From: an uncultured Streptococcus sp.
GTDB taxonomy: Bacteria > Bacillota > Bacilli > Lactobacillales > Streptococcaceae
Assembly: GCA_902480035.1 (NCBI GenBank)
Contig: CABSRC010000029.1
Coordinates: forward strand, 1-15,852
Direction: 5' to 3'
Length of the DNA stretch: 15,852 nt
Positions 1 through 6,477 of this stretch are shown in pieces. Both the position numbers and the translations under genes were made by a program. How positions within the stretch are numbered: position 1 is the first letter of the stretch; each line of letters starts with the position of its first letter. The notes below the pieces were generated by a model. That model was not told the DNA's origin. It searched no databases and saw only the letters and a list, made by a program, of their open reading frames with translations.

Positions 1-1025
1 AATTAGAGGATTTGGAAAGTGGCTACCGCAAGCTTTTGGAATCTGGCTACCACTTCACTGAAACAGATATTGAATCTCGTTTCCAACAGTTGCATGCTTC
101 CTTGAAGAACAATATGGCAAATGTATCCGCGCTTGAATTGGACAATGCTATTTACGAAAATGAGCAAATTCAAGAGGAAATCGATGCATTGTATCACATC
201 TTTACTCGTGAAATCGAATCACAAAAAGTCGTGAAGAAGTTAGTGAAACAACTGCCTGGCTATTTGAAACACGCAAAAGATAACAATAGCAACCTTGCAG
301 CAGAAGTGGAACGCCTTAGTAAAACATTCGTCTTGAATGAAAGCTTCAGCCAACAGTTAAAAGAGTTGGAAGCTGAGCTATCTTCACAAGAAAATGTGGT
401 AGAAGATGCCTTGAAAGATTCATCTGAAACACAAAAGGCCTATTCTATTGTAGAAGAAGAATTAGAAGCTATTGAAGCTCGCTTGAAAGAAATCGAAGAT
501 GAGCAAATTGGCTTAAGTGATTCCCTTTCAAAAATTGAAAAAGACGATGCCAATGCTCGCCAAAAAGTTAATATCTATGCCAACCGTTTGCATGCCATTA
601 AACGCTATATGGACAAACGAAACTTGCCAGGAATCCCTCAAGAATTCTTGGAATTATTCTTCACAGCAAGCAACAATACAGAGGCTTTGATGGATGAGTT
701 GGAAGGGGATAAAATCAACATCGAATCAACCAATCGTTTGTTAGATATTTTGACCAATGATATGAATGAATTGGAAGAAGCGACTTATCGAATTGTACAA
801 AATGCTACTTTAACGGAGCAGTTGTTGCAATATTCAAATCGCTATCGTTCATTTGATGATCATGTTCAAGCTGCCTTTGATGAGTCCCTTTATATTTTCG
901 AAAGAGAATATGACTATGCGGCTTCCTTCAAAGTCATCTCAGATGCTTTGGAGATGGTAGAAGCTGGAGTGACCGATCGCTTTGTTACTTCGTATGAAAA
1001 AACTCGGGAGCAAATTCGCTTCTAA
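1..1025 (+). CDS. ezrA: Septation ring formation regulator EzrA, C-terminal part (5' end outside window)
   Basis: The frame is open from the first base and ends at TAA 1023-1025, giving about 340 residues; the usual length is about 570, so the N-terminal membrane anchor and the first spectrin-like repeats lie upstream of the window. What is visible is almost wholly charged, Leu/Glu/Lys-rich heptad-like helix with no membrane segment, as expected for the cytoplasmic spectrin-like bundles of EzrA. Known role of the family: a membrane-anchored FtsZ partner that restricts Z-ring assembly and, in cocci, links division to peripheral wall synthesis. The first TTG (12-14) is only an internal Leu codon, not a start. 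A strong terminator follows at once, so ezrA closes its transcript here. Identification rests on remembered similarity of the C-terminal region and on the coiled architecture. Confidence 0.88.
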   Translation, partial: LEDLESGYRKLLESGYHFTETDIESRFQQLHASLKNNMANVSALELDNAIYENEQIQEEIDALYHIFTREIESQKVVKKLVKQLPGYLKHAKDNNSNLAAEVERLSKTFVLNESFSQQLKELEAELSSQENVVEDALKDSSETQKAYSIVEEELEAIEARLKEIEDEQIGLSDSLSKIEKDDANARQKVNIYANRLHAIKRYMDKRNLPGIPQEFLELFFTASNNTEALMDELEGDKINIESTNRLLDILTNDMNELEEATYRIVQNATLTEQLLQYSNRYRSFDDHVQAAFDESLYIFEREYDYAASFKVISDALEMVEAGVTDRFVTSYEKTREQIRF

Positions 1026-1030
1026 TAACA

Positions 1031-1060
1031 AAAAAACGACTTTTTAGGAGGTCGTTTTTT
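1031..1060 (+). terminator. Rho-independent terminator after ezrA
   Basis: A perfect 10-bp inverted repeat (1031-1040 with 1051-1060, arms AAAAAACGAC/GTCGTTTTTT) has a 10-nt loop. The descending arm itself supplies the T-run (1055-1061). It starts 5 nt after the ezrA stop. The A-tract opposite may let it work weakly on the other strand too. Confidence 0.85.
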
Positions 1061-1083
1061 TATCTTCAAATGATCATTGAAAC

Positions 1084-1112
1084 TTGAAATTTAAACCCTA
1101 TTTTTGTATAGT
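1084..1112 (+). promoter_or_regulatory. Sigma-A type promoter for serB-glycerate kinase
   Basis: TTGAAA (1084-1089), a 17-nt spacer and TATAGT (1107-1112) give a near-consensus vegetative promoter. Transcription should begin about 1119, leaving a leader of about 20 nt with an AAAGGA ribosome site (1127-1132) before the ATG at 1138. Confidence 0.72.
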
Positions 1113-1137
1113 AAGGGAGAAATAAGAAAGGAAAGCG

Positions 1138-1806
1138 ATGAAAGAAGTAACCGGTCTCCTCGTTATGGATGTAGATGGAACTTTGATTCAACAAGAAGGA
1201 ATTGATTTACTAGCTCAAGAAGCTGGCGTGGGACAAAAAGTAGCAGAGATTACGGCACAAGCAATGAATGGAGAGTTGGATTTTAAAGCATCTTTACAGG
1301 CGCGTGTCGCTTTATTGAAGGGATTAGAGGCCTCTATTTTTCCGAAAATTATAGAGCAGATGGACGTCACACCGGGAGCTAAGACCTTAATCACGGAACT
1401 TCATCAAAGAGGTTACAAGGTTGGCCTTGTTTCAGGGGGATTTCATGAAGTTATCGATCCTATCGCGAAGTCTTTAGGAATTGATCTGGTTCGTGCTAAT
1501 CGTTTGCAGACTTTTGATGGCCGTCTGACAGGGAAAGTGCTCGGAGAGATTGTGACCCCTGAAAGAAAAAAAGACTCCCTCCTGACATGGGCGAGAGAAA
1601 ATCATATTCCACGAAGTCAGACGATTGCTATGGGAGATGGTGCCAATGATCTTCCCATGATTGAAACAGCCGGAATCGGGATTGCCTTTATGGCAAAGCC
1701 GATCGTTGCCGAACGGGCTCCATACCGTATTGAGACGAGGGATCTAAGCCTTGTTCTTGAAATTCTAGACCAGCATAGAAAGGAAACAGGATGCATATCC
1801 TACTAG
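1138..1806 (+). CDS. serB: Phosphoserine phosphatase SerB (HAD superfamily)
   Basis: This 222-residue HAD hydrolase is predicted to dephosphorylate O-phospho-L-serine, the last step of serine synthesis, in the cytoplasm. HAD motif I is DVDGT at 11-15 (D11 nucleophile, D13 acid/base). Motif II is SGG at 99-101, followed by FDGRLTG at 126-132, which is typical of SerB. Motif III lysine lies in RKK 143-145, and motif IV is GDGANDLPM at 166-174. The length matches the family without the N-terminal ACT domain seen in longer SerB proteins. One oddity is that motif I reads DxDGT where characterised SerB enzymes usually have DxDST, so substrate preference is inferred from overall pattern. The ATG has an AAAGGA ribosome site 5 nt away. 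It overlaps the next gene by 16 nt, indicating one operon with translational coupling. Confidence 0.88.
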   Translation: MKEVTGLLVMDVDGTLIQQEGIDLLAQEAGVGQKVAEITAQAMNGELDFKASLQARVALLKGLEASIFPKIIEQMDVTPGAKTLITELHQRGYKVGLVSGGFHEVIDPIAKSLGIDLVRANRLQTFDGRLTGKVLGEIVTPERKKDSLLTWARENHIPRSQTIAMGDGANDLPMIETAGIGIAFMAKPIVAERAPYRIETRDLSLVLEILDQHRKETGCISY

Positions 1807-2906
1807 CACCGGATTCATTTAAAGAATCCTTATCCGCCAAACAAGTAGCAGAAGCCTTAAAAAAAGGATTTCAAGAGGCTCTACCAGATGCAACTTTTGA
1901 CCTCCTTCCCATAGGGGATGGTGGCGAAGGAACCATGGATACACTCGCTGGCGTTCTGAATTTAACCAAGAAGCATACTCAGGTAACAGGACCATTTGGG
2001 AAGCCTGTTTCAATGGCTTACTACCAAAAAGATGAGATGGCATTTTTTGAGATGGCCTCTCTTGTTGGCTTAGGCTCTATCCCAGCTGAAAAACGCAATC
2101 CACTAGAACTAGAGACACGAGGAATTGGTGAACTGATTTTGCAATTGGTTGACCAAGGGGTTAAAACGATCTGTGTGGGAATTGGTGGTTCAGCGACCAA
2201 TGATGGTGGGATTGGGATGGCAGCCGGACTAGGGGTAGCCTTCTATGATGACCAAGGTCATCTGCTTCGTCCTGTAGGTGCTTCGATCGGTCGTGTGGAT
2301 AGAATAGATACTAGTGTGGTTCCAAAAGCTTTACAAGACATCGAGCTCCAGGTCTTAACGGATGTCACCAATCCTCTCTGTGGCAGTCAAGGAGCAACCT
2401 ATATCTTTGGCGGGCAAAAGGGATTGAATCCCCTTCTGTTTCCAGCAGTTGATCAAGCTATGGAGGATTTTTATCAGCTAGTTGATCCCCGAATCTTGTC
2501 TATGGCTGGCGCCGGAGCTGGAGGTGGCATGGCAGCAGGCTTGGTCGCTTTTGCGGGAGGTCAGATTTCCTCAGGAATTGAGAAAAGTTTGGATCTAATC
2601 GACTTTGATCGTAAGGTTCAAAAAGCGGATCTGGTCGTCGTGGGAGAAGGTAGGATGGACCTCCAATCTCTGTCTGGAAAAGCTCCTGTCGGGGTAGCTA
2701 AACGAACACCAGAGAAGATCCCAGTGCTTGCTATTTGTGGCGCCTTAGCAGAGGATTTGCCAGCATTCCCAAGTCATCATATTGAGGCTGCCTTCTCTAT
2801 TGTACCAGGTCCTTGTGAGGTGGCAGATGCACTCACTCATACTGAAAAAAATCTGATTTCCTGTGCTCGAAATATTGGTAACCTCTTAAAAATGAAAGCA
2901 AACTAA
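1791..2906 (+). CDS. glxK: Glycerate kinase (GlxK/GarK family)
   Basis: This 371-residue protein of normal family length phosphorylates D-glycerate with ATP. The GarK/GlxK family mostly yields 2-phosphoglycerate, although the product position cannot be read from the sequence. Visible signatures are APDSFKESLSA at 6-16, PIGDGGEGT at 40-48, GIGGSATNDGGIGMA at 130-144, TDVTNPLCG at 190-198, GAGAGGG at 240-246 and GEGRMDLQSLSGKAP at 285-299 (the family's GEGRxDxQxLxGKAP block). The ATG lies inside the 3' end of serB, with an AGGAAACAGG ribosome site just before it. It is the second gene of the serB operon and ends in a long bidirectional terminator. Enolase, which consumes 2-phosphoglycerate, is encoded about 700 nt downstream but from its own promoter. 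Confidence 0.92.
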   Translation: MHILLAPDSFKESLSAKQVAEALKKGFQEALPDATFDLLPIGDGGEGTMDTLAGVLNLTKKHTQVTGPFGKPVSMAYYQKDEMAFFEMASLVGLGSIPAEKRNPLELETRGIGELILQLVDQGVKTICVGIGGSATNDGGIGMAAGLGVAFYDDQGHLLRPVGASIGRVDRIDTSVVPKALQDIELQVLTDVTNPLCGSQGATYIFGGQKGLNPLLFPAVDQAMEDFYQLVDPRILSMAGAGAGGGMAAGLVAFAGGQISSGIEKSLDLIDFDRKVQKADLVVVGEGRMDLQSLSGKAPVGVAKRTPEKIPVLAICGALAEDLPAFPSHHIEAAFSIVPGPCEVADALTHTEKNLISCARNIGNLLKMKAN

Positions 2907-2908
2907 AA

Positions 2909-2943
2909 AACCAATTGAAAAGGAAATTCCTTTTCAATTGGTT
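2909..2943. terminator. Bidirectional terminator between glxK and the DUF1694 gene
   Basis: A perfect 15-bp stem (2909-2923 with 2929-2943) closes a 5-nt AAATT loop. A T-rich run follows on the plus strand (2942-2951), and an A-run (2905-2910) gives the U-tract on the minus strand. It sits in the gap between the convergent glxK and minus-strand stops and can serve both. Confidence 0.92.
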
Positions 2944-2949
2944 CTTTCT

Positions 2950-3402
2950 TTAGCCAAAGAGGCGTTTCCAAAATGATTTTTTTTCAGGTGCTATGCTCTC
3001 TTCTTTCTTTTCAAACAAATTTGGATACTGGAGGCTGATATCGGTTGGAGAAATTCCAGATGGATGATCAGTATGGATGATGAGACCAAAGGGAGAGTGG
3101 CGACAGTCATCTGAAACAATGCTTGCCACAAGACCAAGATCCTTTGTTTTTTTCAAATATTGAAGTTGGCTGCTTTCATCCAAGGCAGGCGAAATCTTGA
3201 CCAATACAGGTTCAAAGCGTTCTGAAATGTTCGTAAGAATTGAAGAATAGTGCTCCAAATAGAGATTGTCCCTTGCCTCCTCCAAGGTACATGATGCAAT
3301 CACACGCTCCTCATATGTCTCCAAAAATCGACGCTGTTCATCAGGATTGAACCGAGTAGGACCAGCAGCTTTTTCTAAAATCGTTTTATTAATATCTGTC
3401 AT
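2950..3402 (-). CDS. DUF1694 / YueI-like family protein
   Basis: A 150-residue cytoplasmic protein without signal peptide or membrane segment. The block around residues 18-60 (FNPDEQRRFLETYEERVI, then SCTLEEA) and the later VASIVSDDCRHSPFGLIIHTD stretch resemble Bacillus YueI (DUF1694), a family of unknown function that I recognise from memory. The C-terminal 20 residues are Lys/Glu-rich and end in FWKRLFG, an addition I do not associate with the core domain. The first ATG is the only Met codon, so the start is well fixed, yet no Shine-Dalgarno sequence precedes it. A TGCTATACT extended -10 lies 6 nt upstream, implying a leaderless message. It is convergent with glxK and divergent from eno. 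Confidence 0.75.
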   Translation of the reverse strand: MTDINKTILEKAAGPTRFNPDEQRRFLETYEERVIASCTLEEARDNLYLEHYSSILTNISERFEPVLVKISPALDESSQLQYLKKTKDLGLVASIVSDDCRHSPFGLIIHTDHPSGISPTDISLQYPNLFEKKEESIAPEKKSFWKRLFG

Positions 3403-3408
3403 AAGTTT

Positions 3409-3417
3409 AGTATAGCA
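3409..3417 (-). promoter_or_regulatory. Extended -10 promoter placing transcription start at the DUF1694 start codon
   Basis: On the minus strand the bases read TGCTATACT, an extended -10 element (TGnTATACT). The hexamer ends 6 nt before the ATG at 3402, so the usual start distance of 6-8 nt falls on the ATG itself. The -35 region (about 3432-3437, TACTCT) is poor, as is common for extended -10 promoters. Confidence 0.6.
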
Positions 3418-3489
3418 TAAAGCGTAGCAGAAGAGTAGAGGAATGCTAAAAAATTAAATAAGGAAGGGAAATGGAAGAAAATAAGGCAG

Positions 3490-3503
3490 TGGAACCGTTT
3501 TCT
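3490..3503 (+). promoter_or_regulatory. Possible CcpA (cre-like) site upstream of eno
   Basis: TGGAACCGTTTTCT matches the catabolite-responsive element pattern TGWAANCGNTNWCA at 12 of 14 positions. It is centred about 50 nt upstream of the eno -35, a position where CcpA activates rather than blocks. This is a weak motif in AT-rich DNA and purely a candidate. Confidence 0.25.
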
Positions 3504-3545
3504 TGTTAAAAACTTCTCAATTTTCGTATATTTCCTTGTTTTTTC

Positions 3546-3574
3546 TTGAAAAAATAGCCTAATTACGATATGAT
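3546..3574 (+). promoter_or_regulatory. Strong sigma-A promoter for eno
   Basis: TTGAAA (3546-3551), a 17-nt spacer and TATGAT (3569-3574), with A/T-rich sequence upstream of the -35 that could act as an UP element. The start is expected near 3581. The leader of about 33 nt carries an AAGGAG ribosome site at 3600-3605. Confidence 0.8.
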
Positions 3575-3613
3575 AGAGGAGTAAAAAATATAACTCAATA
3601 AGGAGAGTAAGAA

Positions 3614-4918
3614 ATGTCAATTATTACTGATGTTTACGCTCGCGAAGTCCTAGACTCACGCGGTAACCCAACACTTGAAGTAGAAGTTTATACTGAATCA
3701 GGTGCTCATGGACGTGGTATGGTTCCATCAGGAGCTTCTACTGGTGAACACGAAGCAGTTGAACTTCGTGACGGTGACAAATCTCGTTACGGTGGTCTTG
3801 GTACTCAAAAAGCTGTTGACAATGTAAACAACATTATTGCTGAAGCTATCATCGGCTATGATGTACGTGATCAACAAGCTATCGACCGTGCTATGATCGC
3901 TCTTGACGGTACTCCTAACAAAGGTAAATTGGGAGCAAACGCAATCCTTGGTGTGTCTATCGCTGTAGCTCGTGCTGCTGCTGACTACCTTGAAATCCCA
4001 CTTTACAGCTACCTTGGTGGTTTCAACACTAAAGTTCTTCCAACTCCAATGATGAACATCATCAACGGTGGTTCTCACTCAGATGCTCCAATCGCTTTCC
4101 AAGAATTCATGATCGTACCTGCTGGTGCACCAACATTCAAAGAAGCTCTTCGTTGGGGTGCTGAAATCTTCCACGCACTTAAGAAAATCCTTAAAGGTCG
4201 TGGTCTTGAAACAGCCGTTGGTGACGAAGGTGGATTCGCTCCTCGTTTCGACGGAACTGAAGATGGTGTAGAAACTATCATCGCTGCTATCGAAGCTGCT
4301 GGTTATGTTCCAGGTAAAGACGTATTTATCGGATTTGACTGTGCATCATCAGAATTCTACGATAAAGAACGCAAAGTTTACGATTACACTAAATTCGAAG
4401 GTGAAGGAGCTGCTGTTCGTACTGCTGAAGAACAAATCGCTTACCTTGAAGGATTGGTTGATAAATACCCTATCATCACTATCGAAGATGGTATGGATGA
4501 AAACGACTGGGACGGTTGGAAAGCTCTTACTGAACGTCTTGGTGGTAAAGTTCAATTGGTTGGTGACGACTTCTTCGTAACAAACACTGACTATCTTTCA
4601 CGTGGTATCGAAGAAGGTGCTGCTAACTCAATCCTTATCAAAGTTAACCAAATCGGTACTCTTACTGAAACATTCGACGCTATCGAAATGGCGAAAGAAG
4701 CTGGTTACACTGCCGTTGTATCACACCGTTCAGGTGAAACTGAAGATTCAACAATCGCTGATATCGCAGTTGCAACAAACGCAGGACAAATCAAGACTGG
4801 TTCACTTTCACGTACAGACCGTATCGCTAAATACAACCAATTGCTTCGCATCGAAGATCAACTTGGTGAAGTAGCTGAATACCGTGGATTGAAATCATTC
4901 TACAACCTTAAGAAATAA
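3614..4918 (+). CDS. eno: Enolase (2-phosphoglycerate dehydratase)
   Basis: A full-length, 434-residue enolase that converts 2-phosphoglycerate to phosphoenolpyruvate in glycolysis. Magnesium ligands D242, E291 and D318 and the catalytic K343 and E205 (in VGDEGGFAP, 202-210) are present, as is the SHRSGETED signature at 370-378. FYDKERKVY at 248-256 is identical to the internal plasminogen-binding motif described for pneumococcal enolase, and the protein ends in Lys-Lys, a second site implicated there. So a moonlighting surface role is plausible although there is no export signal. Codon choice is strongly biased (GAA, GGT, CGT, ATC, AAC, TTC), unlike the neighbours, as expected for a very highly expressed gene. 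That bias also creates long open antisense frames that should not be read as genes. It is transcribed alone: own promoter, AAGGAG 8 nt before ATG, and own terminator. Confidence 0.98.
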   Translation: MSIITDVYAREVLDSRGNPTLEVEVYTESGAHGRGMVPSGASTGEHEAVELRDGDKSRYGGLGTQKAVDNVNNIIAEAIIGYDVRDQQAIDRAMIALDGTPNKGKLGANAILGVSIAVARAAADYLEIPLYSYLGGFNTKVLPTPMMNIINGGSHSDAPIAFQEFMIVPAGAPTFKEALRWGAEIFHALKKILKGRGLETAVGDEGGFAPRFDGTEDGVETIIAAIEAAGYVPGKDVFIGFDCASSEFYDKERKVYDYTKFEGEGAAVRTAEEQIAYLEGLVDKYPIITIEDGMDENDWDGWKALTERLGGKVQLVGDDFFVTNTDYLSRGIEEGAANSILIKVNQIGTLTETFDAIEMAKEAGYTAVVSHRSGETEDSTIADIAVATNAGQIKTGSLSRTDRIAKYNQLLRIEDQLGEVAEYRGLKSFYNLKK

Positions 4919-4940
4919 GCTAGTTTACTAGACTAAAAAG

Positions 4941-4968
4941 ATCCTTGAGTTTTCTCAAGGATTTTTTT
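4941..4968 (+). terminator. Rho-independent terminator of eno
   Basis: A 9-bp perfect stem ATCCTTGAG/CTCAAGGAT (4941-4949 with 4954-4962), a TTTT loop and a run of seven T (4962-4968). It begins 22 nt after the eno stop. Confidence 0.93.
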
Positions 4969-4983
4969 GTTATCGAGCCAAAC

Positions 4984-5013
4984 AAAAACTCCTCAACTAC
5001 AGCGTTGAGGAGT
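4984..5013 (-). terminator. Terminator of the small minus-strand gene
   Basis: A perfect 10-bp stem (ACTCCTCAAC at 4988-4997 with 5004-5013) and a 6-nt loop. Read on the minus strand it is followed by TTTTTG. It lies 7 nt after the stop of the 61-codon gene, head-on with the eno terminator. Confidence 0.85.
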
Positions 5014-5020
5014 CGTGTTA

Positions 5021-5206
5021 TTAGAACAAGCCTTTGATTTTGTCCAAGGCACCGCTGACCATTTCATTTCCAGAAACAAGCCCTTTTGCTTGTTCAAGGT
5101 AGTCACCGAGGTTGTCTTTGTTGTCTTCAACAAATTTCTTTGCAGCGTCGAAATCTTTCTTTTCGATCATTTCTTTTACTTGGTTAAATAAGTCCATTGG
5201 ATTCAT
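5021..5206 (-). CDS. Small helical hypothetical protein, 61 residues
   Basis: I do not recognise this protein. It starts MNPMDLFNQVKEMIEKKDF and ends in DKIKGLF. It is rich in Lys, Asp and Glu, has no Cys or membrane segment, and reads as two or three amphipathic helices. The frame is open 18 codons further upstream, but the ATG at 5204-5206 is preceded at 9 nt by AGGAGA (5214-5219), whereas the upstream ATG has no ribosome site and would add an implausible Arg/Lys-rich head, so I choose the shorter form. It has its own terminator, and a possible promoter sits in the 95-nt gap after the lactonase gene on the same strand, so it may be made alone or with that gene. Good ribosome site, terminator and coding character argue that it is real. 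Confidence 0.78.
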   Translation of the reverse strand: MNPMDLFNQVKEMIEKKDFDAAKKFVEDNKDNLGDYLEQAKGLVSGNEMVSGALDKIKGLF

Positions 5207-5262
5207 GCTTGGATCTCCTAAAATATAAGTTATGAAATCAGGCTTGCGCCTTTTTCTCATTT

Positions 5263-5291
5263 ATTTAATCATTTTTTTAGAGCTTTGACAA
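5263..5291 (-). promoter_or_regulatory. Possible promoter for the 61-residue protein gene
   Basis: On the minus strand: TTGTCA (5286-5291), a 17-nt spacer and TTAAAT (5263-5268). The -35 is good (5 of 6) and the -10 modest (4 of 6). The predicted leader is about 50 nt and includes a short GGCGCAAGCC inverted repeat. Confidence 0.4.
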
Positions 5292-5301
5292 CTAAAACGA
5301 C

Positions 5302-6312
5302 TTAATGAAAAACCGTACAAACTGCCTCTGGAACATAGAAGTCGTCGGATAGAAGGGTCAATTTTCCGCTAGCTAGATCCCGCTTGAAGACGCTTGCGTT
5401 TGGTGAATCTTGATGGGCTGCGATCAAATAGTTTTGATCAGGACTAAGTGTGAAATCACGTGGATTGAGCCCTTGACTTGGAACAATTTCAATCAGTTCT
5501 AAGCTGCCATCAGCCACAACTTTGAAGACAGCGATGGAATTGTGAGCACGGTTAGATGCATAAAGGAATTTTCCATCGGCTGAGAGCTTGATGGCTGATG
5601 CCCATTTTTGTCCCTCGTAGTCGGATGGAAGAGTAGAGACGGTTTGGAAGTGTTCGAATTCACCCATGCCGTCATAAAAGAGGACGTCGATTGTGGCATT
5701 TAATTCATTGATGAGATAAGCAGTCTTGTAGTGGGAATGAAAGACAAGGTGACGAGGTCCTGCACCTGGAGCTGTTTGGTACTGATTGATCAGGGTAAGT
5801 TTTCCTTCCTCACTGACATCATAGACATGCAAACTGTCTGTTCCTAGGTCACACGTGATCAGGTACTGATCTGGCGTAAGGTCTGCATAGTGAGCATGCG
5901 GACTTGCTTGATTGGCGTGGGGACCACTTCCTTGGTGAGTGTCCTGATCGACAAAGGACAAACGCCCATCTGCCTCTAGCTTATATACGAGAACTTGCCC
6001 TTTGTGATAGTTAGCTCCATAGACTAGTTGACGGTTTTCATCGACAGAGACATAGCAGAGTGGAGCCCCTTCTTCGACAACGTGATTGAGCGGCTGAAAA
6101 TCGGCTGTAAAACTAGCGATTCCCCCTTTTCCATCTTCAGCTCCGACACTATAAAGATTGCCTTTTTTAGAAAAAGCTATATAGGTTGGATTGGGCTCAG
6201 CTACCACTAGTTCAAGATGGCTCAATGCCCCTGTTTCAGGGTCGAATTGTGCCTTGTAAATTCCTTTGGATTCTTTTTTGGTATAGGTACCGAAATAAAT
6301 GTTTTGAGACAT
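5302..6312 (-). CDS. pgl: Lactonase family beta-propeller protein (6-phosphogluconolactonase type)
   Basis: A 336-residue protein of the Lactonase family (seven-bladed propeller; E. coli Pgl/YbhE and Bacillus YkgB are relatives), without signal peptide. The visible family pattern is GTYTKKESKGIYK near the N-terminus, SPHAHYADLTPDQ at about 137-149, GAGPRHLVFH near 184-193, ASNRAHNSIAVFK near 252-264 and LNPRDFTLSPD near 282-292, with recurring blade repeats. The likely reaction is hydrolysis of 6-phosphogluconolactone in the oxidative pentose phosphate route. However, the family also contains enzymes and proteins of other function, and no neighbouring zwf or gnd gene supports the assignment. 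Start: ATG 6310-6312 with GAGG 6 nt upstream. It has its own TTGCCT/TATAAT promoter, divergent from the AI-2E gene. Confidence 0.87.
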   Translation of the reverse strand: MSQNIYFGTYTKKESKGIYKAQFDPETGALSHLELVVAEPNPTYIAFSKKGNLYSVGAEDGKGGIASFTADFQPLNHVVEEGAPLCYVSVDENRQLVYGANYHKGQVLVYKLEADGRLSFVDQDTHQGSGPHANQASPHAHYADLTPDQYLITCDLGTDSLHVYDVSEEGKLTLINQYQTAPGAGPRHLVFHSHYKTAYLINELNATIDVLFYDGMGEFEHFQTVSTLPSDYEGQKWASAIKLSADGKFLYASNRAHNSIAVFKVVADGSLELIEIVPSQGLNPRDFTLSPDQNYLIAAHQDSPNASVFKRDLASGKLTLLSDDFYVPEAVCTVFH

Positions 6313-6340
6313 AGGTCACCTCGTAAGATTTGTTAGGTTT

Positions 6341-6369
6341 ATTATATCAAAGGTCCTATTGGAAGGCAA
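6341..6369 (-). promoter_or_regulatory. Promoter of the lactonase gene
   Basis: Read on the minus strand: TTGCCT (6364-6369), a 17-nt spacer and a consensus TATAAT (6341-6346). The start is expected near 6334, giving a 22-nt leader containing the GAGG ribosome site. Confidence 0.75.
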
Positions 6370-6437
6370 TTGCTAGTTGAAGAAGGGAGTGGTCTTTCTG
6401 ATTTTACTAGTTTTTTCGTAACTTCACGCTAAAAAAA

Positions 6438-6446
6438 TGCTAAAAT
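6438..6446 (+). promoter_or_regulatory. Extended -10 promoter of the AI-2E/TPR operon
   Basis: TGCTAAAAT is an extended -10. No good -35 lies at the standard distance (GTAACT at 6418-6423). The leader would be about 25 nt with AAAAGGAG (6464-6471) before the GTG start. Confidence 0.55.
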
Positions 6447-6477
6447 AGATACATGTTGAAATGAAAAGGAGTTTTCC

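Noticed and set aside
3399..3620. 73-codon minus-strand frame through the eno promoter region, hydrophobic and rich in Phe/Leu
   Set aside because: It is translated AT-rich promoter DNA, has no ribosome site and overlaps both eno and DUF1694 starts.
3728..4078. Open minus-strand frame of 116 codons antisense to eno, and further antisense frames at 4075-4281 and 4349-4555
   Set aside because: They arise from the strong codon bias of eno, lack ribosome sites and promoters, and encode low-complexity Ser/Thr/Val or Ser/Pro-rich products.
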